A stretch of 64,000 bases of DNA, from NCBI RefSeq assembly GCF_007747995.1, contig NZ_CP036276.1, forward strand, positions 6,314,001 through 6,378,000, in the 5' to 3' direction. Shown piece after piece: positions 18,340-29,124 of this stretch. Below the pieces are notes generated by a model that searched no databases, had not been told where the DNA came from, and worked only from the letters and a program-made list of their open reading frames with translations. The DNA is from Symmachiella dynata. Lineage in GTDB: Bacteria > Planctomycetota > Planctomycetia > Planctomycetales > Planctomycetaceae. How positions within the stretch are numbered: position 1 is the first letter of the stretch; the number at the start of each line of letters is the position of its first letter. The position numbers and the translations under genes were made by a program.

Positions 18340-18874
18340 CGCTAGATTCCCATTCAATTGACAAGAAAGAGCACAGTCTTAAGAGACTTTAAAGTCAACG
18401 ATGCATTCAGAATGTCTAGTCCCCATCAGATAATCAAGAAAATTCTTGGTGTATTACACATTTGGATCAATTTACCGTTTTCCCATCACGTGCATATCCT
18501 GGCACAATTGGTATTGCACGATCGAATTTAGAGGTCACCCTAAGCGCACTGTAATCGATGCTTATGTATTACAACCCGCTGCCAACAGCAGAGAGATATC
18601 CTGCGCAAGTAGCCCAATCTTGGAGCACGAGCAGGTTCAGCTTACGGCAGCCAGAAGCGCTGGCTGTTAGAGAAGAGTCTGTGCTAGTGGTTTAAGATCG
18701 TGTTTCAAATTACGATTTACAACTTCAATCCAGCGGACCGGGAGGGCGAAGCTCCTGCTGAGCCGCATTATGGCATTTGATGTGGGGCAGTGTGAAGATT
18801 TCCATCGTCAATGCAAGCTGTCGGGTTCATCGCGGCTCGACCGGAGCCTCGTCCTCCCAGTTTGAAAATACGCT
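18340..18874. other. Intergenic gap with a relic repeat
   Basis: No gene seen. A short copy of a repeat with core GAGGGCGAAGCTCCTGCTG lies at 18740-18766; a diverged copy occurs at 50929-50952. The rest is A/T-rich near the DUF1559 start and probably holds its promoter. Confidence 0.5.
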
Positions 18875-19213
18875 CTATGAATTGCCGTCAGCAGCGAGTT
18901 GGGAGGCTTTGATTTTCTCGATCGCTTCGGCAGCGGCCTTTTGATCGGGGTGTTCGGGACCGGACGGACCGTCAGCAAGTTTTTCCAAGGCGGGAAGAGC
19001 CTCAGCCGCCCGCGCGCCGGCTTCCCCAAGCTTAAAGGCAGAAAATGTTCGACTTCGAATATTCCGACTGGTGAGCGTTTTGATCTCGAGCGGAACATCA
19101 ACCGAGGCTGCGTCTTTCAGCTTCAATGGGGCTGGTTCATCCGCCCCGCTTGCTCCACAACCAGTCAAAGAGAGGCAAGTCAGCGCCCCGACGAGAAACA
19201 GGTACTTCAGCAT
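18875..19213 (-). CDS. Small lipoprotein, function unknown
   Basis: 112 residues from the ATG at 19213, with GGAGG upstream. The lipobox LTGC at residues 15-18 predicts a lipid-anchored envelope protein. The mature part is a short helical domain with an ALPALEKLADGP-type segment that resembles a single HEAT-like repeat. It lies between two members of the DUF1559/lipoprotein group on the same strand, which suggests an envelope role, but I cannot name a function. Confidence 0.7.
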   Translation of the reverse strand: MLKYLFLVGALTCLSLTGCGASGADEPAPLKLKDAASVDVPLEIKTLTSRNIRSRTFSAFKLGEAGARAAEALPALEKLADGPSGPEHPDQKAAAEAIEKIKASQLAADGNS

Positions 19214-19314
19214 ATCAATCCTCCGATTGGATTTGGTTTTGCAGACCTCGTTGACCATCCGCGCCACTATACCAAGGATTTATTCAATACGCGAAAACTC
19301 TTTGGCTGAAAACA

Positions 19315-19350
19315 AAAAACTCTGTCGGCGAATGTGCCCACAGAGTTTTT
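19315..19350. terminator. Bidirectional terminator
   Basis: AAAAACTCTGT and ACAGAGTTTTT form an 11-bp stem around a 14-base loop. It separates the two lipoprotein genes, so they are likely separate transcripts. Confidence 0.75.
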
Positions 19351-19355
19351 AATGA

Positions 19356-19449
19356 CTACAAGTAGTTTCAATCCCCTCCGACGCATCTCGCTGACACGGA
19401 ACTGAACGATCTCAGAACAAGCGCAACCGGGTATTGAGACTGGTTCTGG
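19356..19449 (+). repeat. Dispersed ~92-bp palindromic element, copy 3
   Basis: A somewhat diverged copy: AGTAGTTTCAATCCCCTCCG at the left, GCGCAACCGGGTATTGAGAC at the right. Paired changes in both terminal arms keep most of the terminal inverted repeat. It lies right after the terminator at 19315-19350. Confidence 0.85.
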
Positions 19450-19485
19450 TACGCGAGAAATGACTTTCCCGTTCCGCTGAACACG

Positions 19486-19950
19486 TCAAGGACGTGTTAG
19501 CTCGATCACGCCCATGTCGATTGGATCACTGCCCGCGGGGACGGCTAACCTGAATTCGGACTTCTTCAGATCCGAGTATTTCCCTTTAAAGAGATCGGGT
19601 TTTTCACTTTCCCTTTGGAACGGCTGTGTGCGACCGCTATGGTCAATGAAAGTAATCGTGTAATCGCCGGCGGCAAGCCCGTCGTCTTTGCGATAGCTCC
19701 ATGCCTGGAATTTACCGTCCACATCTGTCGTGGCTTTGGGAAAAATTCGGTGGCTGGTTTCCTTCTCGTCAGCATGAAAACTGATTTTGATGCCGGCTAC
19801 CGGTTGACCGTCCACATGTACCACGCCAGAAACAGGAACGACTTCTTTCTCATTAACTGGCGTTCGCGGGCTTGAACAGCCTGCGGCCAGTAAGCACAAA
19901 ACAACAGCGACACTAAATCGTCTCAACGGGCCAAACGGCGCCGATTGCAT
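19486..19950 (-). CDS. Lipoprotein with carboxypeptidase-regulatory-like (transthyretin-fold) domain
   Basis: About 154 residues from the ATG at 19950; a GTG three codons earlier (19959) has GGGAG upstream and may be the true start. A signal peptide ends in the lipobox LAAGC. The mature part has the VSGVVHVDGQPVAG opening of the carboxypeptidase-regulatory-like/transthyretin fold. In planctomycetes such lipoproteins are commonly encoded next to DUF1559 genes, as here: the DUF1559 gene lies immediately upstream in the direction of transcription. Confidence 0.8.
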   Translation of the reverse strand: MQSAPFGPLRRFSVAVVLCLLAAGCSSPRTPVNEKEVVPVSGVVHVDGQPVAGIKISFHADEKETSHRIFPKATTDVDGKFQAWSYRKDDGLAAGDYTITFIDHSGRTQPFQRESEKPDLFKGKYSDLKKSEFRLAVPAGSDPIDMGVIELTRP

Positions 19951-20087
19951 CTTATTCACGATTTCTTGATCTCCCGAGGTGGTCGACTGACACAGTGAAT
20001 TCATTCGCTGGCCGTCAAATATTAAGGCAAGAAACAACGCACGCTTTTGATTCAGGCGGGCCAGACTCCGGAATAGAAAAGAAAAGC

Positions 20088-20112
20088 CCAACCGTGAACG
20101 AGTCACGGTTGG
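20088..20112. terminator. Terminator after second DUF1559 gene
   Basis: CCAACCGTGA / TCACGGTTGG perfect 10-bp stem with a five-base loop, T-rich on one side and A-rich on the other. Confidence 0.8.
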
Positions 20113-20141
20113 TCTTTTTCTCAGTGCAATGCAGGAAACCA

Positions 20142-21224
20142 CTATGGATTCACAACTTCGCCACCGGCACGGGTATTCTGAGCAGCCCACACTGTGGTAT
20201 CGATGCTCTCGCTGGTGGATTGGACGGAACCATCTCCCATCAAAGTGAGTGTCGCCCCGGTGTGGAACGAATAAGGTCCAGCAACGTCCGACTGTGAATC
20301 GACTGCGTTGGTGCAGTTGATCACACACGGTCCGCTGTTCTGCACACCGTTATCGATGAGACCAAACGAATTATACGGGGTCCCGGTGGCAAAGGCAGAT
20401 CCCGTAAAGGCGCTGACCCAAATCCCACCGTTACTGCCCACACTCGAATTGGCAAACGTATCCGCTTTACCATCGGTAAAACCTTGTTCGCGATTCGCGT
20501 GTTCGTGAACGAAGTACGTGTTGGATGTTCCGTCGACCATGTCACGAATCCGGTTGCCGTCATTGTTATTAATAGCAACCATCGGTCCGGCTCCGACATC
20601 GACAAGGTATAAAGCGCCACGGATAGCTCCCGCGGTATTGGATCCCGGGTACAGTGCCTGATGATTTGCCTCAACGTCACCGTCGAGGTCAATGATCGTA
20701 ATGTAGTCGCAAACGCCGCCCGTTTGAGTATTCGTTGAGGGAACACCAACAGCCGGAATGGGCGGATTGCTGGGGCCTCCGCCGGTCAGTACGGTGGCGG
20801 CGTGCGGGGCTGACGGGCATATGAAACCTGGAATCGCTGTCGATTGGGCCACGAGACTATTAGCAGCGGCAGCATCGACATCATCCAGGATGCCGCCAGC
20901 AGCTTTGACAGCTTTGTAAACATTGCCTTGATCGATGTAAGGCAACAAAGCAGTGGGCCAAGTCATGGATCCCGGCAAAGGAGTCACCGTCCCTGCAGTC
21001 AGGTCGGCATTCGAAATGTAGGTCTGTGGGAAGGTCAAATAGACATCGTGGTAGTTGTGAAATGCAAGACCGATCTGCTTCAGATTGTTACGACACTGCG
21101 TTCGGCGAGCCGCTTCGCGCGCTTGCTGTACAGCCGGCAACAATAAAGCGATCAGAATCGCAATAATTGCAATGACCACCAACAATTCAATCAGCGTAAA
21201 ACCAGATCTACGTCGCGTTGCCAT
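20142..21224 (-). CDS. DUF1559 pseudopilin-like surface protein
   Basis: 360 residues from the ATG at 21224, with GGAG seven bases upstream. It has the same pilin-like N-terminus ([14 protein letters not shown]) and [16 protein letters not shown] helix as the gene at 17278, and the C-terminal H-x9-DG tail ([12 protein letters not shown]). The middle domain differs from the paralog, so this is not a recent duplication. It heads the DUF1559/lipoprotein group on the minus strand. Confidence 0.95.
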   Translation of the reverse strand: MATRRRSGFTLIELLVVIAIIAILIALLLPAVQQAREAARRTQCRNNLKQIGLAFHNYHDVYLTFPQTYISNADLTAGTVTPLPGSMTWPTALLPYIDQGNVYKAVKAAGGILDDVDAAAANSLVAQSTAIPGFICPSAPHAATVLTGGGPSNPPIPAVGVPSTNTQTGGVCDYITIIDLDGDVEANHQALYPGSNTAGAIRGALYLVDVGAGPMVAINNNDGNRIRDMVDGTSNTYFVHEHANREQGFTDGKADTFANSSVGSNGGIWVSAFTGSAFATGTPYNSFGLIDNGVQNSGPCVINCTNAVDSQSDVAGPYSFHTGATLTLMGDGSVQSTSESIDTTVWAAQNTRAGGEVVNP

Positions 21225-21439
21225 GGGCAAACTCCTTCATGAAATATGACGGGAACGGAAGAAAAATGACTAGCGTGAATACGCACAGAACTGCCGAGCA
21301 ACAACCGACCAGTCGGTTGGTTTTCTAAAAGATGAGAAGAGGCACATCGTGCAGGATGTGCGTTTTATAGCCGTATGTCAAGGAAAACCCTTACATGACT
21401 TCCAGTTTTTGAGAAAATCGTGTAAAGATTTCAATAACT

Positions 21440-22327
21440 CTACTCCTCGGTCAACCATGCCCGCATTCGTTTGGTGACTAGATCAGGCTTGTCTTGTTGG
21501 ATGAAATGCCCTGCACCCGGCACCGTAATCAACGTGAGGTCCTTGTCGACCCACTGCCATGTGTCATTCAGCGCCCCTGGCAATAACGCCCAATCGTCCA
21601 GGCCATGAAACATCAGCACCGGGCTTTGAATCTTGGGGTACGTGCGATCGCTGTCGTCATACGGCTCACGGGGGTAGTTGGCCTTGTAATAATTCAACAT
21701 GCCTTCGATTGAGGAACGCTGAAATGCGGAGACATACTTCTTGCGGTCTTCTGGATCCTTGACCCACGCAGCCAGCGCTTCGGGGGTCAGCGCAGCAGCG
21801 GCACCCGGCTTTTGAAAGTTGCGGGCGTAGGCGCTGCTCTTGTGTTGGTCGGGATTGTCGCGCAATTCGCGCATCAGTCCTTGGGGGTGCGGTAAGTTGA
21901 GAATCACCAACTTATCCAGCATCTCGGGATGGGTCATGGCAAACATCCACGCCACCATTCCACCCCAGTCGTGCCCCACGACGATTGCCTTCTCTTTTCC
22001 TAAGTGCTTGATGACCGCACGGACGTCGCCCACGAGCTTGTCGGCCGTGTAATTCTCAACCCCCTCAGGCTGATCGCTTTTGTTGTAGCCCCGTTGATCG
22101 ATCGCCACGACTTGAAAGTCTTGGGCCAAGACCGGCATTTGTTTCCGCCACGTGTACCAGTAGTCGGGGAACCCATGGATCATCACGACCAACGGACCTT
22201 TACCCATGGTGACATAATGGATTTTGACTCCGTCGGAATCCGCATAGCCATCTTCGCCGAACTCCGCCCCCTGTGCCGTCACTGAAATCGCCATCAAAAC
22301 CAAGACACCTCCCAGGAAGTTCTTCAT
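21440..22327 (-). CDS. Exported alpha/beta hydrolase, epoxide-hydrolase-like
   Basis: 295 residues with a signal peptide (residues 1-20). The alpha/beta-hydrolase core has HGFPD at 51-55 and the nucleophile elbow GHDWGG with aspartate D120. The C-terminal catalytic histidine is H274 in GAGHF. An aspartate nucleophile with an HGFPD oxyanion segment is typical of soluble epoxide hydrolases and haloalkane dehalogenases; the sequence favours the former. It lies about 110 bp downstream of the protease gene on the same strand, and the two could be co-transcribed. Confidence 0.85.
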   Translation of the reverse strand: MKNFLGGVLVLMAISVTAQGAEFGEDGYADSDGVKIHYVTMGKGPLVVMIHGFPDYWYTWRKQMPVLAQDFQVVAIDQRGYNKSDQPEGVENYTADKLVGDVRAVIKHLGKEKAIVVGHDWGGMVAWMFAMTHPEMLDKLVILNLPHPQGLMRELRDNPDQHKSSAYARNFQKPGAAAALTPEALAAWVKDPEDRKKYVSAFQRSSIEGMLNYYKANYPREPYDDSDRTYPKIQSPVLMFHGLDDWALLPGALNDTWQWVDKDLTLITVPGAGHFIQQDKPDLVTKRMRAWLTEE

Positions 22328-22441
22328 AACTGCTGTTTCCTATTCGCTGTGAATGCTGAGAAGGACAACCCACAGAGATCATCCGCAAGTTCTGGCCTAG
22401 TAATCCATTCAGTCCGGCAAGGTACCGTTCGATCCGTGTGA

Positions 22442-23578
22442 TTATTTCGGGACCGTCCTCGATTTCGGTGCGGACGACTTGTCCGGTGCCTCTGCTCCGA
22501 GCAAATGCAACAAACGCACGGTTGCCGGTTCGTCCGGCGTGATCTTGATGATTTCTCGATAAATCGATTCTAGCTGTTGCCGTGTTTTGGGTGAGAGTTC
22601 GTGTAAATAACGGACATTGTGTTCGCGGATTTCGTCGCCGACCAAACACATGACCAGCGTGTTCACCGGATCAAAGCCCATCCGAAACGACCGCAAGTTT
22701 GCCTTGCCATCATTCAATTGAGGCCGCATGGCCGAATCGTTTTCCGGGCTATGCGTCGCTCCCAAATAGTGTCCCAACTCATGCAGCAAGACTTCGAGCC
22801 GTTCTGCTTCGCCCATGTTTTTTGACCATTCCCGGATGAGGATATGCTGCCGCAGCGGCGCAAAGGTCCCTCCTAATCGAGTCCGCTGCTGCAAGATGCG
22901 GGGCTGGCTGCTAAAGCCGATTGCCAATGCCGCCGGTTCAACGCGCGCCTCTCGCTCAAATTCGGCCAACATTTTCGAAAACTGCCGCACCTCGTTATCA
23001 GAATCCCAGGTATCGACGCCCACCACTTCAAATCGCACGCGGCAATGCTGCTCGAAGATTTTTGAAGCCCGCTCTAACCGCGCACGGAGCCGCGTCTCCC
23101 AGAGCTTGCGCACAAACGGCTCTTCGTCATCCACAAACAGTTTTACCGGAATCGTGCAGATCTTCGTATCCGGCGGATCGTTATTATTTTTGAGCGCCGC
23201 CGTCTCTTGCTGTTTGGGATCTGCGTCAGTCGCAGCGTGCGCAACGGCCTTGTTCGTCACGTCAGCGGCAAAGCCAATGCGATTTAATTCCAACGGTTTC
23301 TGATCGCTCTGGTGAAAAAAACAAACGCTATTCGGTTCTACCTGCAAGACCTGAGAGACGTCCGCAGAGCCAAATTGGACTTCCACCGCTGCGGTTACGG
23401 GAATCGAGACCAACTCCTTGACCGGAATTGTGTAGGAGATCTTCTCACCAGCTTGGTGTTTGACCTGGAACGAGACCGCTTTGCCAGTGCGATTCGTCAG
23501 TACGATGACGTCGGCCAGCAGCGGCGCGGGGAGACAACCGGCGATGAGGCAAGTGAAAATTGCGTACTTGAAATTCAT
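22442..23578 (-). CDS. Secreted matrixin-like zinc metalloprotease
   Basis: 378 residues with a signal peptide (residues 1-22). The metzincin zinc signature H266-E267-L-G-H270-x5-H276 is complete, with a methionine at 284 in SAMRP as a candidate Met-turn. The N-terminal 130 residues form a separate beta-rich domain. The substrate is unknown. It is the third secreted metalloprotease type in this window, distinct from the two gluzincin-like ones. Confidence 0.8.
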   Translation of the reverse strand: MNFKYAIFTCLIAGCLPAPLLADVIVLTNRTGKAVSFQVKHQAGEKISYTIPVKELVSIPVTAAVEVQFGSADVSQVLQVEPNSVCFFHQSDQKPLELNRIGFAADVTNKAVAHAATDADPKQQETAALKNNNDPPDTKICTIPVKLFVDDEEPFVRKLWETRLRARLERASKIFEQHCRVRFEVVGVDTWDSDNEVRQFSKMLAEFEREARVEPAALAIGFSSQPRILQQRTRLGGTFAPLRQHILIREWSKNMGEAERLEVLLHELGHYLGATHSPENDSAMRPQLNDGKANLRSFRMGFDPVNTLVMCLVGDEIREHNVRYLHELSPKTRQQLESIYREIIKITPDEPATVRLLHLLGAEAPDKSSAPKSRTVPK

Positions 23579-23703
23579 AAACCGGATCTCGCCTTGATGC
23601 TGAGCCAGGGCATGGATCCGCTTGATTGATCAATCCCCCTTTAACACCATTCTACGGCGCTGGGACGCGCATGCAATCAGAAACTGTTACAGCGGGCGGT
23701 TAT

Positions 23704-24747
23704 CTATTGAGACGGCGCAATCCCCTGCCAGCGTGCCGTACCGATGGCAAAGTATTTGTGGACAAACGGCGGTTTTTGGCGGCTGGCGTACCAAATCCGC
23801 CAACTCCCATCGGGCAATTGCCGTATCGATTGACTGGTCGTGTAGTGCGATTCCCATTCGTGCGACGGATCGGGACGGAAGACTGGGTTGTGCGGATTCT
23901 TCTGCCAATTGATACCGTCACTGCTTACGGCAAAACCAATCGCTGTCTTCCCCTCAAAGGCGGACCAATAACTGCCGTACCACATCAAGTACAAATCCCC
24001 CGACTTAATCACGGTCGGATAAAACAACCGCCCTTGTTCCCATTTTTGACCAATTCGCAGCACCGCTTCTTTGGTTTCTTTCCACTCTTGGCCATCGCTG
24101 CTTTGCGCATGCCGAATTTTCCAAGGTTCGGCGGAGACGTCGGTGTACCACATCTGATAGGTCTCACCGACCTTCAGGATCGTGGGGGCATAGACGCCGC
24201 TCAATTGTGGATCACTGGGGGGCGACCATTGGATGCCGTCGCGACTTTGGGTTTCGTGTAAATTGTGTACGCTCTTTCCAAACAAATGGCTGGCGCTAAA
24301 CCACATCCGCAATTTTCCGTCTTCGCGAAGTACTGAACCATCGGCATTGCGCAAGAGCGTCGGCGTGAGTATCGAGGATTCGCCGTCGCCGAATTCAAAG
24401 ACCGGGTTCGCGGGATATTTTTCAAAGGTGCGGCCATCCTTGGAGGTGGCCAGTCCTAATCGGAAAACCCGCTTGGCGACCTTGCCCTGCGATCCGCAAT
24501 ACCACATGCGGTACCGTCCCTCCTCCAGCGCAACGCATGGTGCAAAGACGTGCATGTCGTCAAACGCGCCGTGCTCGCCAAGTTCGATAATCGGCCCCTC
24601 GGTATCGCGTTCCCACTCCTGTGGCTGTAGCCAAGGGGCGAATTCCGGCGGGTCGGCTGGTTCATATGCGGCGACGAACGAACAATTTGCCAACACAATC
24701 CACAAAACGGCCAGCCAACTGCACGACCGTGAAACGATCAGCGACAT
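23704..24747 (-). CDS. Secreted five-bladed beta-propeller glycosidase-like protein
   Basis: 347 residues from the ATG at 24747, with GGGAG seven bases before it. A signal peptide precedes repeated blades marked by RMWYCGSQG, RMWFSASH, QMWYTDVS, LMWYGSYW and RIWYAS, each followed by a SxDGxxW-type segment. The pattern matches the glycoside hydrolase family 32/43/130-like five-bladed propeller. I cannot fix the catalytic residues or substrate. It is monocistronic. Confidence 0.75.
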   Translation of the reverse strand: MSLIVSRSCSWLAVLWIVLANCSFVAAYEPADPPEFAPWLQPQEWERDTEGPIIELGEHGAFDDMHVFAPCVALEEGRYRMWYCGSQGKVAKRVFRLGLATSKDGRTFEKYPANPVFEFGDGESSILTPTLLRNADGSVLREDGKLRMWFSASHLFGKSVHNLHETQSRDGIQWSPPSDPQLSGVYAPTILKVGETYQMWYTDVSAEPWKIRHAQSSDGQEWKETKEAVLRIGQKWEQGRLFYPTVIKSGDLYLMWYGSYWSAFEGKTAIGFAVSSDGINWQKNPHNPVFRPDPSHEWESHYTTSQSIRQLPDGSWRIWYASRQKPPFVHKYFAIGTARWQGIAPSQ

Positions 24748-25166
24748 GGGAGAACTCCCGATGTAAAGAGATGTGGCGGAACACAGTGCCTGAAAACAAA
24801 CAACAGGATATCCAGACCGTGGTGAATGCCGCTTCAATGATTGAGACGGATCATATCACCGCGGATTGAACACAGTTCAAACACAGATTTGGAACCGCGA
24901 CCCGGCAGACTTCCCCACCGACTGCTTGCAGTCAGGGTCGGCAAGGTAGGCCGAACACGGCATGATCGTAACATCGAGCGCTGACGCGACGAACCATCAA
25001 ATTTGTCAGCAAGTTGTACGAGAAATGAATGATTGAAAAGCAAGTCATCTAGAAATGACTTCGTGACATTAACGATACAAAGTTTTTCTCAGTGTTCAAT
25101 CTGTGTTTTCTGTGCGGCCAAGAATTCCGTAGAATTCCCCCTCATGAAAAGCGGGAAAAAACAGCC
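24748..25166. other. Intergenic gap
   Basis: No gene or clear regulatory element seen; contains short A/T-rich repeats near 25080-25120. It separates two convergently spaced minus-strand genes. Confidence 0.4.
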
Positions 25167-28100
25167 TCACTTTGCTGCCGGTTCCGGGAATTTGGGTTCG
25201 CGGTTGAAGCGTATATCGCGGGGGCCGAGAATTTTCATATAGAACTGATGCGCCCCGCCTTCGTTGACGATCTTCGCCAAGATCGGATTCCAACCTTGTT
25301 TGAGGCGAATGCTGACTTTGTCCTGATCGGGGCGTGCCGTGCGGCCGGCCGTTTGCTTGTGGACCAATTCCCCGTTGAGCCAAACGCGGCACTGGTCATT
25401 CGATCCAATCGAGAGAACCGCATCTTGATCCATCGGGGAATGCACATAGGTCAACGCATAGGCCGAGACGTCTGCCTGCTCACCAAAGATAGCGCCCAAA
25501 TCCAACAGGCCGCTGGCCGAGACAAGTGTCGATTTCCATTGGAGCGGTTTGCCTTCGGCATCGTTCACCGGTTGCTGGGGATCGGGATTTTGCTCCGGCG
25601 GATAGGCCGTTTCCAATTCGCCCGGATACAACCCGGCGACCCACCAATGAAAATTGCGTGTCCGCAATGTTTCTTGGGCGTCACGATCCTTAAGAAATGC
25701 GACGAGGTCGATGAATTCTTGGTAGTTCAGCAGCGCGATCACGTTGTCCGGCATCAAGCTTTTTTCATCCGGCTCGAGAAACTCGATGTCAGTCTTGGCG
25801 ATGCGCGTCTCCTTGCCCTGTGCATCGCGGATCACGACTTCTTGGTCATTGTCCAGCACTTTTAACCCGGTATGCACACGGCCTTGTGCTGTTTCGACGA
25901 TGAACTTTTGATAGCCCTCTTTGATTTCCTTGGAGGGGTCGATCATCGATTCCAAAATTTTGGGGATCGAGTGCGTTTCCCAGATTTTTGTCAGGTCAGG
26001 CCCGGTGTTCCCGCCGACCCCTTCCAACGTGTGGCAACCGACGCAACTGACCTTATTTTTGTCTAAAAATACTCCCATACCGTTTTGCGGGCGGCCGACA
26101 GTGGCCACCATTTCTTCGACGCGTTTGACCTCCTGGGGATCCAACGACAACGCCAACCCGCCGGCAAGCACGCGTTTGAGGACGGCGGCAACTTGCGGGT
26201 CCTTGTCCGCATGTTTGCGGAGTGCTTCGGAGACCACCGGCAACAAACTGACCGGCAGACGGCGGTCCGCATACAGCGTGCCGGCAAACTTGGCCCGTTC
26301 CGGGGTACTTCCCAACACACGAATCGCGGCCGCTTGATAGGCCACATCTTTGGTGGTGGCAATCGTTTCACTGGAGACCGCCAAAGCGCGGCGGAAATCG
26401 ACCTCGGTGAGTGCCTCTAATGCATCAGCGCGAAGCGGACCTTCTTTTTCGGTCCATTCCACCAGCAGGCCGATGGTTTCATTGGCGCGCAGCGCGCCGA
26501 AGGTTTTCAGGATTTCTCGTTTTTCTTCTAGTGTTGTTTGTTCAGACTTCAAATTGGCCGCCAGCGCATCGATGGCGGCGATTAGTCCCAGATCACGAAT
26601 GCTTTGCATCACCGTCAGCCGCACGTCTGCTTCGTCGGAGTTGATTAACTTGAGAATCATCGCCTGCAACCGCTCCGGCGCGACTCCCCCCACTAGCGAC
26701 ACCGCATTGAGGCCCGCTAGCGTTTCGTCGACGGCGGCCGCTGGATGTTGTTCCAACCAGTTGGCGACCGCATCGCCGGTGATGGGCGGATTGAGTTGAT
26801 AGTTGCGGTAGGATGCGAACAGGCGGATGCGTTGCTCACTCGTCAGTTTATCGGAGTGTTCTATGGCGACGGCCAACTCATGGGCTGCCTCGCGAGTCCG
26901 TAATGCTTCGAACACGCGAACGGCCGTTTCTCGTGCCGCTGGATCATCGGACTGCAGCCAACTGGTGAACTTTGAAATCCCCGCTCGCCCGGTATGCTCC
27001 AACGCGCGGATCAATCCGTCACGGTAATAGACATCGTTTGCGTCCTCGTGATACAAAGCGTTGGCAATCAACGGGGCGACGCGGGCCCCGTAGATTTTGG
27101 CCAGCGCCAGTGCCGTTTGACGTTTGACCGCCAAATCGGTCTCGGTACGGAATTGTAATTCCAACCCCCGGGAGACGGTCGTATCGGCCGGCAAATACCC
27201 GAATTGCGGCGTTTTTCCCTCCGGGGCATAGCGCAAGTGATTGCCCAATCCGTCAGCCGCCAACCGGCGGATGTTTGCATCTTTATTCTGCAGCGCCATC
27301 ACCAGCGCGGTTTGTACGCTCGCGTTCCAGAATCGCTGCATGCCACCCAACGCGTGCAGTTTGGCATGGATCGGTGCTTTTTCGTCGGCAAGAATTTTCA
27401 AAAACGTCGCACGGTGTTTTTTGCCGCGTTTGACAAGTTCGTCCGTTGCGCGGCTGCGTTGTTCGAAGTCGCCGTTTTTGAGAATTTCGACCAACTGCGC
27501 ATCATCGGCCGTTGCCAGCTTGGCCCAACTGTCGGCTGGCTGAAGTGGAATAGCCGGCATCTCGTCGGTGCCGGACCAACTCAGCCGATACAACCGCCCA
27601 TGCACGCCGTCTCCCCACAATTTGCCCGCACCGCCGGAGTCGGTCCGCCAGTCGAGCACATAAATGGCGCCATCGGGTCCCATCGCTGCTTGGCAGGGCC
27701 GGAAATAATCGTCGTCCGACTGCATCAGCGTGAATTCTTTTGTAATGCGGAACGTCGCACCCTGTGGTTCGACGAAATACCCACGCACCGATTTGCGATA
27801 GACATCGGGATAAATGAATACGCCGCGAAACTCTTCAGGAAATGCCGTGCCGGTGTAATGCAACAGCCCCGCCGGCGCGCCGCGACCGGTTTTGATCATC
27901 GAAGGCAACTTGCCGGGTAACTCGCCATTAACGGCTCCACGTTGAAAGTCGCTGCGACAACATTCGACTTCGGGAAACAACCGCCATCCGTAATCGGCCC
28001 CTTCCACCACATGCATGATGCGGACGCCCATGAACTTTGACCCGTCCTCCTGGTCGTTGTCGACATGGAACATGTTGAAGTTTTCATCGAAGACCACGTC

Positions 28101-28892
28101 GCGATAAGGATTGCGAAATCCGCGGGCAAATTCCGTCAACTGCCGTCCATCCGGTGTGCTGCGGACAACCACGCCGCACCGCATGACATCGACGCGTGTG
28201 CCGTCGACCCCTTCGCCGCGATTGTCGTTGTCGCCGGAGGTGACATACATTCCCCCGTCATGGCCAAACGTTACGCCCGAGATTTGATGATGGTGAAATC
28301 CGCAAAACCCACGGAGGACTTCTTCTTGCAGATCAAACGGCCCGTCTGCTTTGGATTGCTTGCGACGAATCACGTGCCCCACCGACGGCAGATACGTCCA
28401 GCCATCATGAAAGGCCACCGACGAAGACAATTCGAGGTCATCCAAAACCACCTGCGCTGCATCGTACTTGCCGTCGCCGGTTGTGTCTTTAAGCGTTTTC
28501 AAGACATCGGGCACATCCTTAGTCATCCGCAAAATGCTCAGTTGCGTGCCATCCTGGAGGGTCACATCGTAGTAAGTTTGCTCGGCGGACTTGCCTTTGA
28601 CCCATTCCAGGATGTAGAGCGTGCCGTCCGGGCCGAATCGCATGCCGACCGGATTGACGATTTCCGGTTCGGTCGCCACGATCTCGACTTTGATGCCTGC
28701 TGGCGTATGATAGCCGGCCAATTCGGGATTCAATGTCCCTTGATCAATCATCTTGACCCACCCCGGCGCCGGTTTGGGCGGGGCTTGGACATTGTTGTAG
28801 TCAAATTCTGGTTCTTGAGCGGTCGCGGCTATGCACGTCAGAAACTGTGTGGCAATAATAAAAAATAAGCAGGTCGCGTAGCGAATAATCAC
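25167..28892 (-). CDS. Large PVC-type heme-binding dehydrogenase-like protein
   Basis: 1241 residues with a signal peptide (residues 1-25). The N-terminal part (about 45-440) is a six-bladed propeller of the PVC membrane-bound dehydrogenase type, with motifs RFGPDGTLYILEW, GFCGFHHHQISG and FARGFRNPYRDV. Residues about 460-900 are HEAT-like helical repeats. A cytochrome c motif C950-x2-C953-H954 (SCVGCHTLEG) follows, then a C-terminal beta-sandwich. The family is typical of Planctomycetes and Verrucomicrobia and is linked to oxidation of polysaccharides at the cell surface; the substrate here is unknown. Confidence 0.93.
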   Translation of the reverse strand: MIIRYATCLFFIIATQFLTCIAATAQEPEFDYNNVQAPPKPAPGWVKMIDQGTLNPELAGYHTPAGIKVEIVATEPEIVNPVGMRFGPDGTLYILEWVKGKSAEQTYYDVTLQDGTQLSILRMTKDVPDVLKTLKDTTGDGKYDAAQVVLDDLELSSSVAFHDGWTYLPSVGHVIRRKQSKADGPFDLQEEVLRGFCGFHHHQISGVTFGHDGGMYVTSGDNDNRGEGVDGTRVDVMRCGVVVRSTPDGRQLTEFARGFRNPYRDVVFDENFNMFHVDNDQEDGSKFMGVRIMHVVEGADYGWRLFPEVECCRSDFQRGAVNGELPGKLPSMIKTGRGAPAGLLHYTGTAFPEEFRGVFIYPDVYRKSVRGYFVEPQGATFRITKEFTLMQSDDDYFRPCQAAMGPDGAIYVLDWRTDSGGAGKLWGDGVHGRLYRLSWSGTDEMPAIPLQPADSWAKLATADDAQLVEILKNGDFEQRSRATDELVKRGKKHRATFLKILADEKAPIHAKLHALGGMQRFWNASVQTALVMALQNKDANIRRLAADGLGNHLRYAPEGKTPQFGYLPADTTVSRGLELQFRTETDLAVKRQTALALAKIYGARVAPLIANALYHEDANDVYYRDGLIRALEHTGRAGISKFTSWLQSDDPAARETAVRVFEALRTREAAHELAVAIEHSDKLTSEQRIRLFASYRNYQLNPPITGDAVANWLEQHPAAAVDETLAGLNAVSLVGGVAPERLQAMILKLINSDEADVRLTVMQSIRDLGLIAAIDALAANLKSEQTTLEEKREILKTFGALRANETIGLLVEWTEKEGPLRADALEALTEVDFRRALAVSSETIATTKDVAYQAAAIRVLGSTPERAKFAGTLYADRRLPVSLLPVVSEALRKHADKDPQVAAVLKRVLAGGLALSLDPQEVKRVEEMVATVGRPQNGMGVFLDKNKVSCVGCHTLEGVGGNTGPDLTKIWETHSIPKILESMIDPSKEIKEGYQKFIVETAQGRVHTGLKVLDNDQEVVIRDAQGKETRIAKTDIEFLEPDEKSLMPDNVIALLNYQEFIDLVAFLKDRDAQETLRTRNFHWWVAGLYPGELETAYPPEQNPDPQQPVNDAEGKPLQWKSTLVSASGLLDLGAIFGEQADVSAYALTYVHSPMDQDAVLSIGSNDQCRVWLNGELVHKQTAGRTARPDQDKVSIRLKQGWNPILAKIVNEGGAHQFYMKILGPRDIRFNREPKFPEPAAK

Positions 28893-29124
28893 GGGTCGGT
28901 CATCTCCTCATTGGTTTCAATGCAGCTGGTCGCGATCGTTAGAACCGTTGATCGCAACCTATTCAGGTTACGTATTTCGCCGCATCGACGCAACAAGACC
29001 GCCGTGACAGCGACTCACTCGGTGGTGAGTTTCGCTTAGCATTCGGCGAATTCGCTGGCGGCGGCGGGGCTGGTTTTGCTACCTTGATAATCTCCAGCTG
29101 CGATCCCCTTAGAACTGCTGTCCC

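Noticed and set aside
28065-28868. 267-codon plus-strand frame within the PVC heme protein gene
   Set aside because: Antisense shadow; the minus-strand gene has complete domains and a heme motif over the same bases.
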